From: a virus
Length of the DNA: 59,086 nucleotides
IMG/VR virus record: IMGVR_UViG_3300008108_000133
Location: 1-59,086 of that record
Strand: one strand, 5' to 3'
In this document: piece after piece, positions 57,104-59,086 of the stretch
How the letters are laid out: each line of letters opens with the position of its first letter
How positions within the stretch are numbered: the stretch's first letter is position 1
Notes under the pieces: model-generated
Told to the model about the DNA's origin: nothing
Seen by the model: only the letters and a program-made list of their open reading frames with translations
Databases searched by the model: none
Translations under genes and position numbers: made by a program

Positions 57104-57262
57104 ATGAAAAGTTACTGTATAAAAGATCATATAACTGGACACGTTTTTAAAATACTTCTTACTGAAGAAGAATTTCAGGAGTTCTTAAGATCAAATCCAA
57201 ACATAGATGAGTGCATCGATTGCGTAGAATGTGACGATGCTCCATCTCTCTGTATAGAATAA
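57104..57262 (+). CDS. 52-residue Cys-rich hypothetical protein
   Basis: Residues 1-30 mixed; the second half has CIDCVECD and a final Cys, as in a small zinc-binding finger. Start 8 nt after the thyX stop with AATTATAGGT before it, a weak ribosome site. Missed if only longer ORFs are considered. Confidence 0.6.
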   Translation: MKSYCIKDHITGHVFKILLTEEEFQEFLRSNPNIDECIDCVECDDAPSLCIE

Positions 57263-57265
57263 ATA
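57259..57265 (+). promoter_or_regulatory. T4-type late promoter motif
   Basis: ATAAATA overlapping the stop of the upstream gene, 22 nt before the gene at 57288. Confidence 0.55.
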
Positions 57266-57287
57266 CCTCTGAATTTTATAATATCTT

Positions 57288-57530
57288 ATGGCGATATATC
57301 CTATTATTCATAAAGAAACAGGAGAGAAACGAGTAATTGAAATGAGTGTTCATGAAATTACTCAGTGGTATAATGACAATCCCGAATGGAAAAGAGATTG
57401 GTCTGAAGGATGCGCCACCCCAGGAGAAGTTGGGGAGTGGAAAGATAAACTAATCCAAAAGCATCCAGGATGGAATGACGTTCTAGAAAAAGCATCTAAA
57501 GCACCTAAATCCCAAGTGAAGAAAATCTAA
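57288..57530 (+). CDS. Conserved hypothetical protein upstream of phoH
   Basis: 80 residues. MAIYPIIHKETGEKRVIEMSVHEITQWYNDNPEW resembles the FmdB-like N-terminal strand pair of small T4-like phage proteins (KETGE...M.. .E...NPEW). No cysteines for zinc. Coupled to phoH (TAATG). Confidence 0.68.
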   Translation: MAIYPIIHKETGEKRVIEMSVHEITQWYNDNPEWKRDWSEGCATPGEVGEWKDKLIQKHPGWNDVLEKASKAPKSQVKKI

Positions 57531-58279
57531 TGGCAAGAAAAAACATGAAGAACCCCGTTCCATTTGGAACTAGCAATAGACAAATGAAGAAAAAGAAGCC
57601 AATCAGTTCCGATTATATGAAGAGGATTGAACCTCTTACAGATAATCAAGAAGCACTTTTTAAATCTTATAACCTACAACAAAACTTAGTTGCTTATGGT
57701 TGTGCTGGTACGGGTAAAACTTTTATCACTTTGTATAATGCTTTGAGAGATGTTCTAGATGAAAGAACGCCATATGAAAAAATTTATATCGTTCGTTCTC
57801 TTGTAGCAACGAGAGAAATTGGTTTTCTTCCTGGAGATCATGAAGACAAATCCTCTCTTTATCAAATTCCGTACAAGAATATGGTAAAGTATATGTTTGA
57901 AATGCCAGATGATGCATCCTTCGAGATGCTCTATGGTAATTTGAAGACTCAGGGAACAATTAGTTTCTGGAGTACTTCTTTTATTCGTGGAACAACTTTG
58001 GACAATGCAATTATTATTGTTGATGAATTCCAGAACCTCAACTTTCATGAATTGGATTCAATGATCACTCGTGTTGGTGAAAACTCTAAAATTATGTTCT
58101 GTGGAGACGCAACTCAAAGTGATCTTGTCAAAACAAACGAAAAGAATGGTATTATTGATTTTATGAGAATTCTTAGAGTTATGCCATCGTTTGATATTAT
58201 TGAGTTTGAAGCAGAAGATATTGTTCGTTCTGGTCTTGTTAAAGAATATATTCTCGCAAAAATGGAATTGAATCTCTGA
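57530..58279 (+). CDS. phoH: PhoH-like P-loop ATPase
   Basis: 249 residues. Walker A is G57-C-A-G-T-G-K63-T64; Walker B is IIIVDEFQNL (D165, E166); QSDL and the Arg-rich IVRS...LPGDHEDK loops match PhoH. Widespread in marine phages; ascribed to phosphate stress in bacteria, with a probable RNA-helicase-like or RNase-linked role. Coupled to the next gene with one base overlap. Confidence 0.94.
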   Translation: MARKNMKNPVPFGTSNRQMKKKKPISSDYMKRIEPLTDNQEALFKSYNLQQNLVAYGCAGTGKTFITLYNALRDVLDERTPYEKIYIVRSLVATREIGFLPGDHEDKSSLYQIPYKNMVKYMFEMPDDASFEMLYGNLKTQGTISFWSTSFIRGTTLDNAIIIVDEFQNLNFHELDSMITRVGENSKIMFCGDATQSDLVKTNEKNGIIDFMRILRVMPSFDIIEFEAEDIVRSGLVKEYILAKMELNL

Positions 58280-58944
58280 TGTTTAATCATGTTGAATTAG
58301 ATCTCCCTAGACTTGAAAGGGAAACAATTGATGGAGTTCGCTATTATAAGGTTCCAACTAAAGATGAATTAAAAAAACTCATCTCTATCACATCAGTAAC
58401 AAGTAATTACAAAAAGGAATTCTTTAACGAATGGCGTAAGAGAGTTGGAGTAGAAAAGGCAGACGCTATTACAAGAAAAGCAACCAGTCGTGGAACTGAT
58501 ATGCATACTCTTGTAGAGCATCATCTTAAGAATGAAGAACTTCCTACAGTTCAACCTTTGTCACAACAATTATTCTATATTGCTAAACCTGCTCTGAATC
58601 GTATAAATAATATTCATGCTCTAGAAGGTTCTCTTTATAGTGAATTTTTGGGTATTGCGGGCACAGTAGATTGCATCGCAGAATTTGATGGAGAACTTTC
58701 TATCATTGATTTTAAGACTTCAGCAAAACCAAAACCAAGAGAATGGATTGAAGGTTATTTCGTACAATGTTGTGCATATGCTTGTATGCTTCACGAAATG
58801 ACTGGATTATCTGTCAAGAAATTCGTAATTATTATGGCATGTGAAAATGGTGATGTGGAAGTATATGAAGAAAGAGATAAAGAAAAATACATTAGACTTC
58901 TTGTTAAGTATATTAAAAAATTCTTAAATGATAAGTTGTCTTGA
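58279..58944 (+). CDS. PD-(D/E)XK exonuclease (MGME1/RecB-like)
   Basis: 221 residues. GIAGTVDCIAEFDGELSIIDFKTS carries the PD-(D/E)XK core (D in TVD, then IIDFKT with the catalytic Asp and Lys); EGYFVQCCAYACML is the family's following Gln-Tyr helix. Close in layout to mitochondrial MGME1 and to cyanophage single-strand exonucleases. Likely acts in phage recombination or host DNA degradation. Follows phoH directly. Confidence 0.85.
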   Translation: MFNHVELDLPRLERETIDGVRYYKVPTKDELKKLISITSVTSNYKKEFFNEWRKRVGVEKADAITRKATSRGTDMHTLVEHHLKNEELPTVQPLSQQLFYIAKPALNRINNIHALEGSLYSEFLGIAGTVDCIAEFDGELSIIDFKTSAKPKPREWIEGYFVQCCAYACMLHEMTGLSVKKFVIIMACENGDVEVYEERDKEKYIRLLVKYIKKFLNDKLS

Positions 58945-58969
58945 CAATAAGGATTGTTTATGTTATTCT
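58941..58969 (+). promoter_or_regulatory. Sigma70-type promoter
   Basis: TTGACA (58941-58946), a 17-bp spacer and TATTCT (58964-58969), overlapping the end of the exonuclease gene and reading into the last partial gene. Confidence 0.6.
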
Positions 58970-58994
58970 TTATTAAAGTTGTTATGAGGAAAAA

Positions 58995-59086
58995 TTGTCA
59001 CCATCACTAATAGAATTAATGGAGTCACAAGTAGAAAAGGAATTCGAGAAAGTACTCGAAAAAAAATTTTTCTGTCCATCTAGATT
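58995..59086 (+). CDS. N-terminal part of an unidentified protein (partial)
   Basis: Open frame from TTG 58995, with GAGG five bases upstream, to the window edge (ATG at 59019 is an alternative). The visible peptide (ELMESQVEKEFEKVLEKKFF) is helical. Not enough to identify. It has its own promoter. Confidence 0.5.
   Translation, partial: MSPSLIELMESQVEKEFEKVLEKKFFCPSR

Overview
The window looks like part of the genome of a T4-like marine cyanophage (a myovirus infecting Synechococcus or Prochlorococcus). The evidence is the combination of photosystem II genes psbA and psbD, speD, phoH, a glutaredoxin, thyX, phage-type collagen-like fibre proteins and S74 chaperone-tipped fibre proteins. ATAAATA late promoters sit about 20 nt before many start codons, genes are tightly packed with ATGA/TAATG overlaps, and the DNA is AT-rich. 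No integrase, tRNA, CRISPR array or insertion sequence was seen.

Layout. 1-2.9 kb: the end of a possible beta-barrel-like protein, then small membrane proteins, a secreted HExxH metallopeptidase and a staphylococcal-type nuclease. 2.9-5.1 kb (minus): four genes for secreted or Pro-rich proteins, two of them paralogous. 5.1-9.6 kb: a 1,203-residue fibre with coiled coil and collagen-like repeats, and a LamG-like protein. 9.6-11.4 kb: a subtilisin-like protease with a cyanobacterial-style C-terminus. 11.4-13.4 kb: psbA with a sigma70 promoter, a folded leader and a terminator, followed by an endonuclease VII-type HNH gene. 13.6-18.9 kb: small proteins, two tyrosine-rich proteins, a papain-like protease and minor fibre or virion proteins, mostly minus. 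19-21.5 kb: a psbD lacking about 67 internal codons, a second HNH-type endonuclease, a lysozyme-like secreted protein and a stranded S74 chaperone fragment. 21.5-38 kb: a dense plus-strand accessory island of 2-oxoglutarate oxygenases, sulfotransferases, glycosyltransferases and three RCC1-repeat proteins. 38-48.6 kb: late virion proteins, ending in two S74-tipped fibres. 48.6-52.3 kb: a GH130-like propeller, a TPR-FkbM-radical SAM fusion and another oxygenase. 52.3-59 kb: an early or middle metabolic module (grx, speD, thyX, phoH, MGME1-like exonuclease), including a nitrogen-sensing leader.

How it may work together. psbA (and psbD if functional) would sustain host photosynthesis during infection. 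thyX, grx and the nucleases serve nucleotide and DNA metabolism, and speD polyamine synthesis. The oxygenase/glycosyltransferase/sulfotransferase island lies among fibre genes and may decorate virion fibres; this is inference. The two most striking signals are (1) a perfect NtcA-type box, a sigma70 promoter and a tandem glutamine-riboswitch-like leader stacked before a small YRGV-motif peptide at 55.4-55.75 kb, and (2) the in-frame internal deletion in psbD. All calls were made by reading sequence and translations; no database search was run.
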